Shown here in pieces: positions 17,271-26,545 of a stretch of DNA of 64,000 nt (positions are counted from its first letter, which is position 1; every line of letters begins with the position of its first letter). The notes under the pieces were generated by a model. The model ran no database searches, was not told where the DNA came from, and saw only the letters and a list, made by a program, of their open reading frames with translations. Position numbers and translations under genes: made by a program. Source of the DNA: Consotaella salsifontis (GTDB lineage Bacteria; Pseudomonadota; Alphaproteobacteria; Rhizobiales; Rhizobiaceae); assembly GCF_900167365.1 (NCBI RefSeq), contig NZ_FUXL01000002.1, forward strand, positions 124,001-188,000, written 5' to 3'.

Positions 17271-18563
17271 TCACCCTGTGATGGAGCGGAAGAAGTGCGG
17301 CAGCCACAGGGAGATGCCAGGAATGTAGGTCACGAGCATGAGCACCGCAAAGGCCGCGCCGTAGAACGGCCAGATCGAACGGACTGCCTGCAGGATCGGG
17401 ATCTTGCCGACGGCGCAGCCGACGAACAGCACCGCGCCCACCGGCGGTGTGCACAGGCCGATGCCGAGATTGAGCACCAGGATCACGCCGAAATGCACCG
17501 GGTCCATACCGTACGCCGTCACCACCGGCAGGAAGATCGGGGTGGTGATGATGATCAGCGGCGACATGTCCATGAACGTGCCGAGGAAGAGCAGCACGAC
17601 ATTGAGGAGCAGGAAGATGACCAGCGGAGAGTCGGTCAGGTTCTGCATGAACTCGATCATCTGGGCAGGAACGCGAAGATAGGCGAGGAGCCAGCCGAAG
17701 GCAGCGGCGGAGCCGATGATCAGCAGCACCATGGCGGTGGTGCGCACCGCCCCCAACGTCGCATCGACGAAGTCGCGCCATCCCATGGAGCGGTAGACGA
17801 ACAGCGTCACCAAGAGGGCATAGACGATAGCGATGCACGAGCTTTCGGTGGCGGTGAAGATGCCGGAGCGGACGCCGCCGAAAATGATGCCGATCAGAAG
17901 AATGCCGGGGATGGCGGAGAAGGCGCTGCGGCGAACCGTGGCCCAACCGGCGAAGGGAATGGTTGGATAGTCGCGCTTGCGGGCGACGTACCATGCCGCG
18001 GCGGCGAGCCCCATGGCGAGCAGGAGGCCCGGCACGATGCCGGCGGTGAAGAGGTCCGCGATGGAAATCTGGCCGCCGCCGGAAATCGAATAGATGATCA
18101 TGTTGTGGGACGGCGGGATCATCAGGGCGATGATGGCCGCCATCGAGGTGATGTTGACGGCGTATTCGATGTCGTAGCCGCGCGCCTTCATCTGGGGGAT
18201 CATCAATCCGCCGATAGCCGAGGCGTCGGCGACGGCCGAGCCCGAGATGCCGCCGAACAGCGTCGAGGCGGCGATGTTAACCTGCCCGAGACCACCCTTG
18301 AAGTGGCCGAAGAGGCTGGCGGCGAGGCCGACCAGACGCCCGGCGATCTCGCCGCGCACCATCAGGTCGCCGGCATAGATGAAGAACGGGATCGCCATCA
18401 GCGCGAACACGGAGACGCCCGCGCTCATGCTCTGGAAGACGATCAGCCCCGGAATGCCGAGATAGAGAACCGTCAAAAAGGATGCGATACCGAGGCAGAA
18501 CGCGATCGGCGTTCCGATGATGAGCAGCGCGACAAAGCTGCCGAAGAGAATCGCGAGCGCCAT
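17271..18563 (-). CDS. TRAP transporter large permease subunit (DctM/SiaM family)
   Basis: A 430-residue integral membrane protein with about 12 hydrophobic segments, the usual length for DctM. Family stretches include the N-terminal GTPIAFCLGIASFLTV, GGISGSAVADASAIG in the first half, MIPPSHNMIIYS and the C-terminal NLGIGLCTPPVGAVLFVG. It is the ion-coupled transport subunit that works with DctQ and the periplasmic binding protein. It starts two bases after the DctQ stop. Flanking uxaC and uxaA make a hexuronate (galacturonate or glucuronate) the likely substrate. Confidence 0.92.
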   Translation of the reverse strand: MALAILFGSFVALLIIGTPIAFCLGIASFLTVLYLGIPGLIVFQSMSAGVSVFALMAIPFFIYAGDLMVRGEIAGRLVGLAASLFGHFKGGLGQVNIAASTLFGGISGSAVADASAIGGLMIPQMKARGYDIEYAVNITSMAAIIALMIPPSHNMIIYSISGGGQISIADLFTAGIVPGLLLAMGLAAAAWYVARKRDYPTIPFAGWATVRRSAFSAIPGILLIGIIFGGVRSGIFTATESSCIAIVYALLVTLFVYRSMGWRDFVDATLGAVRTTAMVLLIIGSAAAFGWLLAYLRVPAQMIEFMQNLTDSPLVIFLLLNVVLLFLGTFMDMSPLIIITTPIFLPVVTAYGMDPVHFGVILVLNLGIGLCTPPVGAVLFVGCAVGKIPILQAVRSIWPFYGAAFAVLMLVTYIPGISLWLPHFFRSITG

Positions 18564-18564
18564 G

Positions 18565-19083
18565 TCAGGCCACCGTATCGAGTTGTTGAACCTCGTCCTC
18601 GACGAGAGGCGCCGCGGCCGAGAAGCGAAGGGCGATTCGCTCCATGGAGAAGATCGCCATCATGAGGCCGCCCAGCATCAGCGGCGTGTAGCTGATGCCC
18701 GTCGGCAGGCCGATCGCGGGCAGCGGGTCATTCCAGGTTCCGGCGGCGAGAGACCAGCCGTACCAGCCCATGCCGAGCCCAAAGAAGATCACCATGAGAT
18801 CGCTGATGGTCATGAAGACCTTCCGCGGCGTCTCAGAGAGGCTGACCAGCAGGATGTCGAAACCGAGGTGGTATCCCTCGCGCACACCGACCGCAGCGCC
18901 GAGGAAGATGAACCAACCCATCAAAATGACCGAGGTGGGTTCGCTCCAGCTCGGCGAGTCGTTGAGAACATAGCGTCCGAAGACCTGCCATGCCGTAATT
19001 GCAGTCATGAGCACCAGGCCGATACCCGATATCCAAAGGGATACGGTCGCGATGACGCTCAAAGCAGCCGATATCTTGCGCAA
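18565..19083 (-). CDS. TRAP transporter small permease subunit (DctQ family)
   Basis: A 172-residue membrane protein with four hydrophobic segments (about 10-32, 47-65, 88-108 and 128-148) and the small-subunit signature WSEPTSVILMGWFIFLGAAVGVREGYH. It pairs with the large subunit encoded two bases downstream. It follows the binding-protein gene after a 67-base spacer that contains a stem-loop. Confidence 0.9.
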   Translation of the reverse strand: MRKISAALSVIATVSLWISGIGLVLMTAITAWQVFGRYVLNDSPSWSEPTSVILMGWFIFLGAAVGVREGYHLGFDILLVSLSETPRKVFMTISDLMVIFFGLGMGWYGWSLAAGTWNDPLPAIGLPTGISYTPLMLGGLMMAIFSMERIALRFSAAAPLVEDEVQQLDTVA

Positions 19084-19108
19084 CGCGTTCTCCTCTCCTC
19101 CAAGAACA

Positions 19109-19128
19109 GCGGCCCCAGAAGGGGCCGC
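19109..19128 (-). terminator. Stem-loop between TRAP binding protein and small permease genes
   Basis: Perfect 8-bp stem (GCGGCCCC / GGGGCCGC) with a 4-base loop in the 67-base spacer between the binding-protein stop (19151) and the DctQ start (19083). No strong T-run follows on the minus strand. Such structures often let the binding protein be made in excess of the permeases. Confidence 0.5.
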
Positions 19129-19150
19129 CGCAGAGGTTGATCAAGAGTGG

Positions 19151-20140
19151 TTATTTCTGAGCGTCGCGAATCTTCTGGAGAAGAGCCTTCAGCTCGGGAG
19201 TGCTGGCATATTTGTCGTAGATCGGAGCCATGGCCTCCTGGAAAGGAGCCTTGTCGACGTCGTTGATCTGAACCCCGGATTCCTCGACGATCTTGCGGGA
19301 CTTCTCTTCCTGAGCGTCCCAAAGCTCGCGCATCTTCTTGACCGATTCCTTGGCCGCGTCGCGCACCGCCTGCTGATCCTCGGCCGGCAGCTTGTCGTAG
19401 CTGATCTTCGACATCATCAGGACTTCGGGGCACTGGGCGTGCTGATCGAGCGAGAAGTACTTCGCCACCTCGTAGTGGTGGGACGACTCGTAGCTCGGCC
19501 AGTTGTTTTCGGCGCCGTCGATCAGGCCGGTCTGAAGGCCCGAATAGACCTCGCCATAAGCCATCGGCGTCGGGTTGGCGCCAAGCGCCTTGACCATGTC
19601 GAGGAAGAGGTCCGACTGCTGGACGCGGATCTTCAGGCCCTTCATATCTTCCAGCGTCTTGATCGGGCGCTTGGAGTTGTAGAAGGAGCGAGCGCCGGAA
19701 TCATAGACGGCGAGGCCGATATAGCCCTTGGGCTCGAAGGCCTTGAGAACTTCCTCGCCGACCGGCCCGTCCATCACCTTACGGAAGCTCTCCACCGAGG
19801 AGAACACATAGGGAAGGCAGACGACGCTGGTCTCGGGCACGATGTTGTTCATCGGCGCGAAGGAGACGCGATCGAGGTCGATGACGCCGAACTTGGTCTG
19901 CTCGATCGTCTCCTTTTCCTCGCCCAGCTGGTGCGAATCGAAGACCTGGACCTCGATACGTCCGCCGGTCTTCTCCTTCAGCACCTCTCCCATGTACTTC
20001 ATGGCTTCAACGGTCGGATAGCCGTTGGGATGGGTGTCAGCCGCGCGAAGGACAGTGTCCGCCGCCTGGGCGAGAGTGACGCCGCCTCCGAGAATGGTCG
20101 CAGCCGCGGCAACAGCCGCCAGCATTTTAACGGTTCCCAT
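19151..20140 (-). CDS. TRAP transporter periplasmic substrate-binding protein (DctP family)
   Basis: A 329-residue exported protein. A signal peptide covers about residues 1-26 (Lys near the start, AAVAAAATILGGGVTLA core, AQA-A cleavage). The mature part shows DctP features: HQLGEEKETIEQTKFG, the KIRVQQS strand with the conserved Arg that contacts the substrate carboxylate, and GAENNWPSYESSHHYE. ATG at 20140 is preferred over upstream frame because GGAGG precedes it. It lies 35 bases after uxaC in the same operon, so a hexuronate ligand is likely. Confidence 0.92.
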   Translation of the reverse strand: MGTVKMLAAVAAAATILGGGVTLAQAADTVLRAADTHPNGYPTVEAMKYMGEVLKEKTGGRIEVQVFDSHQLGEEKETIEQTKFGVIDLDRVSFAPMNNIVPETSVVCLPYVFSSVESFRKVMDGPVGEEVLKAFEPKGYIGLAVYDSGARSFYNSKRPIKTLEDMKGLKIRVQQSDLFLDMVKALGANPTPMAYGEVYSGLQTGLIDGAENNWPSYESSHHYEVAKYFSLDQHAQCPEVLMMSKISYDKLPAEDQQAVRDAAKESVKKMRELWDAQEEKSRKIVEESGVQINDVDKAPFQEAMAPIYDKYASTPELKALLQKIRDAQK

Positions 20141-20175
20141 ATGCTCCTCCAATTTATAGCGGACCATCCGCCGGT

Positions 20176-21582
20176 TTAGAGTTTGTAGGCCTTCTTCACG
20201 AGGCGATAGGTGAGCTCCTGGGCGAGGTCGTACGCCTCGTCCTCCTTGAGCCGTCCCGTCGTCACGAGATGAGCGAGAAATGCGCTGTCGACACGCCGCG
20301 CGACGTCGTGCCGGGCGGGAATCGAGCAGAAGGCGCGCGTGTCGTCGTTGAAGCCGACGGTGTTGTAGAAGCCGGCGGTTTCCGTCGCCATTTCGCGGAA
20401 GCGCCGCATGCCTTCGGCCGAGTCGTGGAACCACCAGGCCGGGCCGAGTTTCAGCGAGGGATAGACGCCGGCAAGGGGAGCGAGCTCGCGCGAATAGACC
20501 GTCTCGTCGAGGGTGAAGAGGATGACCGAGAGGTTCGGCTCCAAACCGACCTTGTCGAGCATCGGCTTCAGCGCCGAGACGTATTCGGTGCGCATCGGAA
20601 TATCGAAGCCTTTGTCGCGACCGAACTTGCCGAACATCGTCGCCGAGTGGTTGCGGAACGAGCCCGGATGGATCTGCATCACCATCCCGTCCTCGACGCT
20701 CATCTTCGCCATCTCGGTCAGCATCTGCGCGCGGAAGAGCTCACGCTCCTCGGCACCGCCCTGCCCTTTCGAAACCAGCGCGAAGAGCTTCTCGGCTTCC
20801 GCCTGCGAAAGGTCGGCGGTCGCCGCCGTCGGATGGCCATGGTCGGTCGAGGTCGCGCCAAATTCCCGGAAGAACGCGCGCCGGCTGCGATGGGCCTCGA
20901 TATATCCTGACCAGCTTTCCGTATCGCAACCGGTCAATTCGCCGAACCGACGGAGGTTGGCGGCAAAGCCAGCGAAATCCGGATCGATCACCGGATCGGG
21001 GCGGTAGGCGGTGATCACGCGGCCGTTCCAGCCGGACTCTCGGATGGCCTTGTGCCATTTGAGATCGTCCAGAGGGCTTTCGGTGGTGGCGATCACCTCG
21101 ATATTGAAACGCTCGAACAGAGCACGCGGTCGATACTCGTCACGCCCAAGGCACTCGGCGATGCGGTCGTAGTAAAGGTCCGCCGTGTCGGCGCTCAGAC
21201 GAACATCAAGGCCAAAGAGCTTCTCGAAGGAGTAGTCCAGCCACAGGCGCGTCGGAGCGCCGCGGAAGAGGTAGTAGTTCTCGGCGAAGCGGCGCCAGAT
21301 GGTCCGACCGTCAGTTTCTGCCGCAACACCGTCTGCGTCCGGCACGCCAAAGTCCTCAAGGCGAAGGCCCTGAGAGCAAAGCATGCGGAAAATATAGTGA
21401 TCCGGCGTGACGAAGAGCTGCGCGGGGTCGGGGAACGGCTTATTCTCGGCATACCAGCGCGGGTCCGTATGCCCATGCGGACTGACGATCGGCAGATCCC
21501 GGATGGTGTTGTAAAGCGCTCGTGCAAGCCCCCGCGTCCGTTCGTCAGCGGGAAACAGCCTGTCTTCGTCCAGCAATGGCAT
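20176..21582 (-). CDS. uxaC: Glucuronate isomerase UxaC
   Basis: A 468-residue full-length uronate isomerase of the amidohydrolase superfamily. Metal-ligand segments are SPHGHTDPRWYA near the N-terminus, MQIHPGSFRNHS in the middle and GFNDDTRAF near the C-terminus, with the family stretch GPAWWFHDSAEGMRRFRE. It converts D-glucuronate to D-fructuronate and D-galacturonate to D-tagaturonate. It is the first gene of the minus-strand operon uxaC-TRAP-uxaA-kdgF, transcribed divergently from a GntR/FCD regulator. Confidence 0.94.
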   Translation of the reverse strand: MPLLDEDRLFPADERTRGLARALYNTIRDLPIVSPHGHTDPRWYAENKPFPDPAQLFVTPDHYIFRMLCSQGLRLEDFGVPDADGVAAETDGRTIWRRFAENYYLFRGAPTRLWLDYSFEKLFGLDVRLSADTADLYYDRIAECLGRDEYRPRALFERFNIEVIATTESPLDDLKWHKAIRESGWNGRVITAYRPDPVIDPDFAGFAANLRRFGELTGCDTESWSGYIEAHRSRRAFFREFGATSTDHGHPTAATADLSQAEAEKLFALVSKGQGGAEERELFRAQMLTEMAKMSVEDGMVMQIHPGSFRNHSATMFGKFGRDKGFDIPMRTEYVSALKPMLDKVGLEPNLSVILFTLDETVYSRELAPLAGVYPSLKLGPAWWFHDSAEGMRRFREMATETAGFYNTVGFNDDTRAFCSIPARHDVARRVDSAFLAHLVTTGRLKEDEAYDLAQELTYRLVKKAYKL

Positions 21583-21618
21583 GATTGGCTCTAGTCGTCT
21601 CTTAAAGTCGATGATAAA

Positions 21619-21647
21619 CTAATATCCTAGTATCCATAGGTGGTCAA
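21619..21647 (-). promoter_or_regulatory. Predicted sigma70 promoter of uxaC with an overlapping dyad operator
   Basis: On the minus strand, TTGACC (21647-21642) and TATTAG (21624-21619) are separated by exactly 17 bases. The spacer contains the inverted repeat CCTA-N7-TAGG (21626-21640). A repressor bound there would block the promoter, which suits the divergent GntR/FCD gene at 21660. Confidence 0.5.
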
Positions 21648-21659
21648 CAAGGCTCCCCG

Positions 21660-22361
21660 ATGTCGCTCGACGTCCTTTCCCCGATCGCAGGCACCGACAC
21701 CCGTGGAACAGCGGGCGATGCGGTGTTTGAGGAAATGCGGCGCGCGATTCTGGAATGTCAGCTACAGCCGGGCGCCCGCGTTTCAGAGGCGGACGTCGCC
21801 CGTCGCCTGGGGGTATCGCGCCAGCCGGTGCGCGATGCATTCGGCCGCCTTGCTCGCGCCGGATACCTCAGGATTCAGCCGCAGCGCGCCACCGAGGTTA
21901 CAAAAATCTCGATGCGGGAGGTCTATAACGCGCGCTTCATTCGCGAGGCGCTGGAGGTGGCCACCGTCCGCCGCGCATGCGACGTGGCGTCGCAAGATCT
22001 CTTCGAGCGTTTGGCGGAGAACCTCGCGCAGCAATATGACGCGCGGCAGCGGGACGATCGCGAGCTGTTTCACCAGCTCGACGACCAGTTTCACATGACC
22101 ATCGCCGAGGGCGCCGGCTGTGGCTTCGTGTGGCACCTGATCGAGGAGCAGAAGGCCCAGATGGACAGGGTTCGTTTCCTGTCCCTCTCCTTCGGGCAGA
22201 TGGCTGTCTATGACGAGCATCTCGTTATCGTCGAGGCCTTGAAGGGCCGGGACAAGGCAGCGGCGGAAGCGGCGATGCGCAATCATCTCGCCGCGATTTT
22301 CGGTATCCTGAAGAAGCTCCAGAGCGAGTTCGCTCCTTTTTTCGAAGATGCCGAGGCCTGA
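21660..22361 (+). CDS. GntR-family regulator with FCD domain (hexuronate operon)
   Basis: A 233-residue regulator. The N-terminal winged helix (residues ~20-85) shows EMRRAILECQLQPGARVSEADVARRLGVSRQPVRDAFGRL; the rest is an all-helical FCD ligand-binding domain with the metal-site residues D-x3-H in HQLDDQFHMTIAEGA and further His residues (YDEHL, RNHL). FCD regulators such as UxuR and ExuR respond to sugar acids. It is divergent from uxaC with a 77-base shared region containing a promoter and dyad, so repression of the uxa-TRAP operon relieved by a hexuronate or its keto form is the likely job. Confidence 0.88.
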   Translation: MSLDVLSPIAGTDTRGTAGDAVFEEMRRAILECQLQPGARVSEADVARRLGVSRQPVRDAFGRLARAGYLRIQPQRATEVTKISMREVYNARFIREALEVATVRRACDVASQDLFERLAENLAQQYDARQRDDRELFHQLDDQFHMTIAEGAGCGFVWHLIEEQKAQMDRVRFLSLSFGQMAVYDEHLVIVEALKGRDKAAAEAAMRNHLAAIFGILKKLQSEFAPFFEDAEA

Positions 22362-22385
22362 ACACTCTTCGCCGGCAACCACGCT

Positions 22386-24032
22386 TCAGCGCCGTTGCGA
22401 CAGGGGCAAGCCACCGGGTAAACGGAGCGTCCGGATGCGTTTGGCGGGACCGCCAGCGGACCGCGCCGCCTCGTCCGCCGTCGTGACTTGCCCATCGGCC
22501 GATCGCTCGCAAGGCGTGGGCCGCTTCATCCTGAAGCGGCGGACATTGTTTCTACCGGCGTGCTTGGCCGAGTACATGGCCTTGTCGGCGTTGGCGAGCA
22601 GGGTTTCCGCGTTGTCACCATCGTCAGGATAGGTCGCCGTCCCGATGCTGCAGGTCACATCGTACAGCATCCCGTCCAGATCGAAAGGCTGCGCCAGGGC
22701 GGCGCGGATTCGGTGCATCGTCGCGGTTGAGGCGCGTCCTCCGCGCGGCAGGTCGGGGAGAAGAATCACGAATTCGTCGCCGCCGAAGCGTACCACAGTG
22801 TCGGTGGAGCGCAGCGACGCCGTGATGCGGCGGGCGACGATCTTGAGCAGGTGGTCTCCGGCGCGATGCCCGAGGCTGTCGTTGATCTCCTTGAAATGGT
22901 CGAGATCGAGGAAGGCGACAGTGGCGCTGCGGTTGCGGCGGTGGGCGTGCTGAATGGCCTGAGAGATGCGATCGTCCAGCAGAATACGGTTCGGCAGTCC
23001 GGTGAGCGCGTCGTGGTGCGCCATGAACTGAATGCGATCCTCGGTGCATTTTCGCTCGATGGCGATGCCGGCGATGTGGGTGGCCATCGAGATGAGCTGA
23101 ACCTCGCGCCCCGAGGGCCGCCGCACCTTGTCGGAATAGAGGTTTAGGGTACCGAGTGCGGCGCCCTCCGCGCTGAGAATGGGCGTCGCCCAGCACGATC
23201 TGAGGCCGGAGCGAATCGCCGCCTCGCGCAACGGCTTCGACAGGGGATCGGTGGTAATGTCCTCGATGATGACCTTGTCGCGCCTGAATGCGGCGCTGCC
23301 GCACGCCCCAGCGTCGATCGCGACCGGGATGCCATCCAATGCGCGCCGATAGGAGAGCGAAATACTCGGGGCAGCGCTGAGCCGCAGGCAATCGCCCGAC
23401 GGGTCGACCTTCATCACCGCGACGCGCACGTCGCCGAGCTGGCCTTCCACCTCCAACGCCAGGTTGTAGAGAATCTCGTCGAGACCGGCACCGGCGAGGA
23501 TGAGTTCCAGCAAGCGGGCATGCCCTGCCCGCGCCGCATCGTTCTGCCGCCGCTCAGTGATGTCGCGGGCGACGCCGACGATGCCGACCACTGTTCCTTC
23601 GTCATCACGAAGCGGCAGCTTGGAGGTCAGCAGCCATTGCACGCTGCCGTCGGGGCGGATGATCGATTCATCCATGTCGAGCCTGGCTCGCCCTGTCCTG
23701 ATGATTTCCTGCTCGATGGCGAAGAAGGTCTCGGCGCGGCTTCTATCGTGAAAGTCGAAGTCGCTTTTGCCGACGAGTTCCTCAGGTCGAGCAGCGCCAT
23801 AATCCCTCGCCAGCGCGGCGTTGGCGAGGACAAACCGGCTGTTCGCGTCCTTGATGAAGAGATGGTCGGGAACATGGTCGAGGAGGGCGCTGAGGTGGTT
23901 TCGCTCCCCTTCACCCACAGCGGCGAATTGCCTGTTGAAGTCATGCTGAAAGCGCAGAGCTTCCTCGCGCAGCGTCTCCGCCGACGCACGCGGCAACGCG
24001 CGCGGCGAGCTCTGCTTCAGTCCAAAGGACAT
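22386..24032 (-). CDS. PAS-GAF-GGDEF diguanylate cyclase
   Basis: A 548-residue cytoplasmic protein without membrane segments. Domains: PAS/PAC at about 45-165 (LDHVPDHLFIKDANSRF, DITERR), GAF at about 175-325, and GGDEF at about 340-505. The active-site GGDEF is intact at 417-421, and the product-inhibition I-site RSTD (408-411) has the right five-residue spacing. It should make c-di-GMP from GTP with feedback control. ATG at 24032 is favoured, with GGGAGG about 11 bases upstream; the frame is open further to 24179 through AT-richer, non-conserved sequence. A 40-residue basic C-terminal tail follows the GGDEF domain. It is convergent with the GntR gene. Confidence 0.88.
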   Translation of the reverse strand: MSFGLKQSSPRALPRASAETLREEALRFQHDFNRQFAAVGEGERNHLSALLDHVPDHLFIKDANSRFVLANAALARDYGAARPEELVGKSDFDFHDRSRAETFFAIEQEIIRTGRARLDMDESIIRPDGSVQWLLTSKLPLRDDEGTVVGIVGVARDITERRQNDAARAGHARLLELILAGAGLDEILYNLALEVEGQLGDVRVAVMKVDPSGDCLRLSAAPSISLSYRRALDGIPVAIDAGACGSAAFRRDKVIIEDITTDPLSKPLREAAIRSGLRSCWATPILSAEGAALGTLNLYSDKVRRPSGREVQLISMATHIAGIAIERKCTEDRIQFMAHHDALTGLPNRILLDDRISQAIQHAHRRNRSATVAFLDLDHFKEINDSLGHRAGDHLLKIVARRITASLRSTDTVVRFGGDEFVILLPDLPRGGRASTATMHRIRAALAQPFDLDGMLYDVTCSIGTATYPDDGDNAETLLANADKAMYSAKHAGRNNVRRFRMKRPTPCERSADGQVTTADEAARSAGGPAKRIRTLRLPGGLPLSQRR

Positions 24033-24203
24033 AAACTTGGGGCCTCCCGCCGGAACCGCCCGATCGGGCGTGAGAGCAAATTCCGTTGCGAAGCATAACT
24101 TACAGCACGAAAGATTGACTGAGTATTTACAACCATCGGTGGATACTAAATCAATTGGCTGCGCATTTCCCCGGATCAATCAAGATCGGATGCTAACGAG
24201 GCA

Positions 24204-24866
24204 TCAATCCGCCGCCGACAGCAGGCTCGTCAGCGCGACCGGCAGAACGGCCATCGTATCCAGAACGAGATCCGCGCCAAGCTCGCGAGGGTCCCTGGCG
24301 CTATAGCCATAGCTCATGACGACCGCCGGAATGCCGGCGGCCCGGGCAGCATCCACATCGGCCTCGCTGTCGCCGATCATGACGGCGCGGCGCTCATCTC
24401 CGCCGCTTCGCGCGATGGTCGAGGTGATATGGCCGGGGTGCGGCTTGCTGAACGCAAAGGCGTCACGGCCGCAAATGGCCTTGAAGAGCCGAGCCATGTC
24501 CAGCGCGTTGAGAAGCGTCTCCGCCATAACTGTCGTCTTGTTGGTGCAGACCGAGAGCACCGCGCCCCTTCTGGCCAGCTCTTCCAGGGCGTCCATCACG
24601 CCCGGAAACGGCAGACTTTCGACGGCGATGTTGGCGACGTAATCGTCCAGCAGGGTCGCCTCAAGCTCGTCCAGCCGGGCCTTTTCAGCCGCGCCCCCCT
24701 GCTCCTCGAGCGCACGTGTGAGGATCGCCCGCGCACCGTAGCCGACCTTCGGGCGCAGTCGGTCCGCCTCGATCGATTGAAGGCCGAAGCGATGCAGCGC
24801 GCGATTGGTCGCGCGGAAGATATCCGGCGCGCTGTCGACAAGAGTTCCGTCCAGGTCGAAGATCAC
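24204..24866 (-). CDS. HAD hydrolase, phosphoglycolate phosphatase-like
   Basis: A 220-residue HAD protein with motif I FDLDGTLVDSAPD at the very N-terminus, motif II VCTNKT, motif III Lys in FSKPHPGH and motif IV GDSEADVDAARAAG. The helical cap between about 15 and 85 resembles Gph, which removes phosphate from 2-phosphoglycolate. The start is uncertain: GTG at 24866 leaves no residues before the first strand and has no good Shine-Dalgarno. A strong GAGGAGGG at about 24913-24920 points to initiation upstream near 24905, where no ATG/GTG/TTG is obvious in frame. It lies 55 bases after the PilZ gene. Confidence 0.82.
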   Translation of the reverse strand: MIFDLDGTLVDSAPDIFRATNRALHRFGLQSIEADRLRPKVGYGARAILTRALEEQGGAAEKARLDELEATLLDDYVANIAVESLPFPGVMDALEELARRGAVLSVCTNKTTVMAETLLNALDMARLFKAICGRDAFAFSKPHPGHITSTIARSGGDERRAVMIGDSEADVDAARAAGIPAVVMSYGYSARDPRELGADLVLDTMAVLPVALTSLLSAAD

Positions 24867-24921
24867 GCTGACGCCGCGAAGAACGTCGGTTTCGGTCGAG
24901 ATGATCGCCCTGCCCTCCTCT

Positions 24922-25380
24922 TCAGAATCGATGCCAGCGAAGATTGAGAGTGATAGCCGAGGGAAGCTCCCCGGGAACGATCTTCTGGATGCGGGCGCGC
25001 GGCGACGGCGCTGCCGCGGCCTCCGGAGCAGCAGCCATCGTCGGCGCTGGAGTCAGCGCCGAACTCGGCGCCAGGCCTGGGACGTCCCCATGCATCCCCT
25101 CGACATCCAGAAAGCGGATGCCGGCAAACATGCCCCGGCGGTAGACGAGCTGCGCCGGCCTGAGTTCCTTGTCGTCGCCGATCCTGAGATCGAAGCTCTT
25201 GGGAAGATGAACCGACTCGTCGATCGTCAGCAGGGCGCCGGTCGCGGAAAGGTTGCGCACGACGCAATCGAACGTGGAGAAATGATTGTTGAATAGGATT
25301 TTGGCGCGCTTCAGCGTGCGAGTCCTCGGCGCTGCGCGCCGCTCGCTGTCGTCGGGCTGCGATGGTGGCAACGCCGTCAT
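24922..25380 (-). CDS. PilZ-domain protein
   Basis: A 152-residue soluble protein. The PilZ domain (about 12-95) has the c-di-GMP binding residues RRAAPR (RRxxxR) and NLSATG ([DN]xSxxG). The remaining ~55 residues are an Ala/Pro-rich linker and a short basic end. ATG at 25380 has GGAGG five bases upstream; in-frame TTG and ATG lie further out. It is probably a c-di-GMP effector; its target cannot be read. A diguanylate cyclase is encoded 0.9 kb away on the same strand. Confidence 0.83.
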   Translation of the reverse strand: MTALPPSQPDDSERRAAPRTRTLKRAKILFNNHFSTFDCVVRNLSATGALLTIDESVHLPKSFDLRIGDDKELRPAQLVYRRGMFAGIRFLDVEGMHGDVPGLAPSSALTPAPTMAAAPEAAAAPSPRARIQKIVPGELPSAITLNLRWHRF

Positions 25381-25522
25381 GGATGCCTCCGAGCGAAATT
25401 CGCTCATCCAGATTTGCGCCAAAGCGTTAAGAAATTAAGAATCTGTGATGGTCAATGCATGACGTGGAATATGCCACAGGCCTTGAGCAGCGACGCCAAA
25501 GGGACGCCGCTGCTCCGAAGAA

Positions 25523-26545
<1,023 letters not shown>

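Noticed and set aside
17295-18665. 456-residue plus-strand frame opposite the TRAP permease
   Set aside because: Extremely His/Asp/Glu/Arg-rich reverse image of hydrophobic membrane codons; the minus strand encodes an unmistakable DctM.
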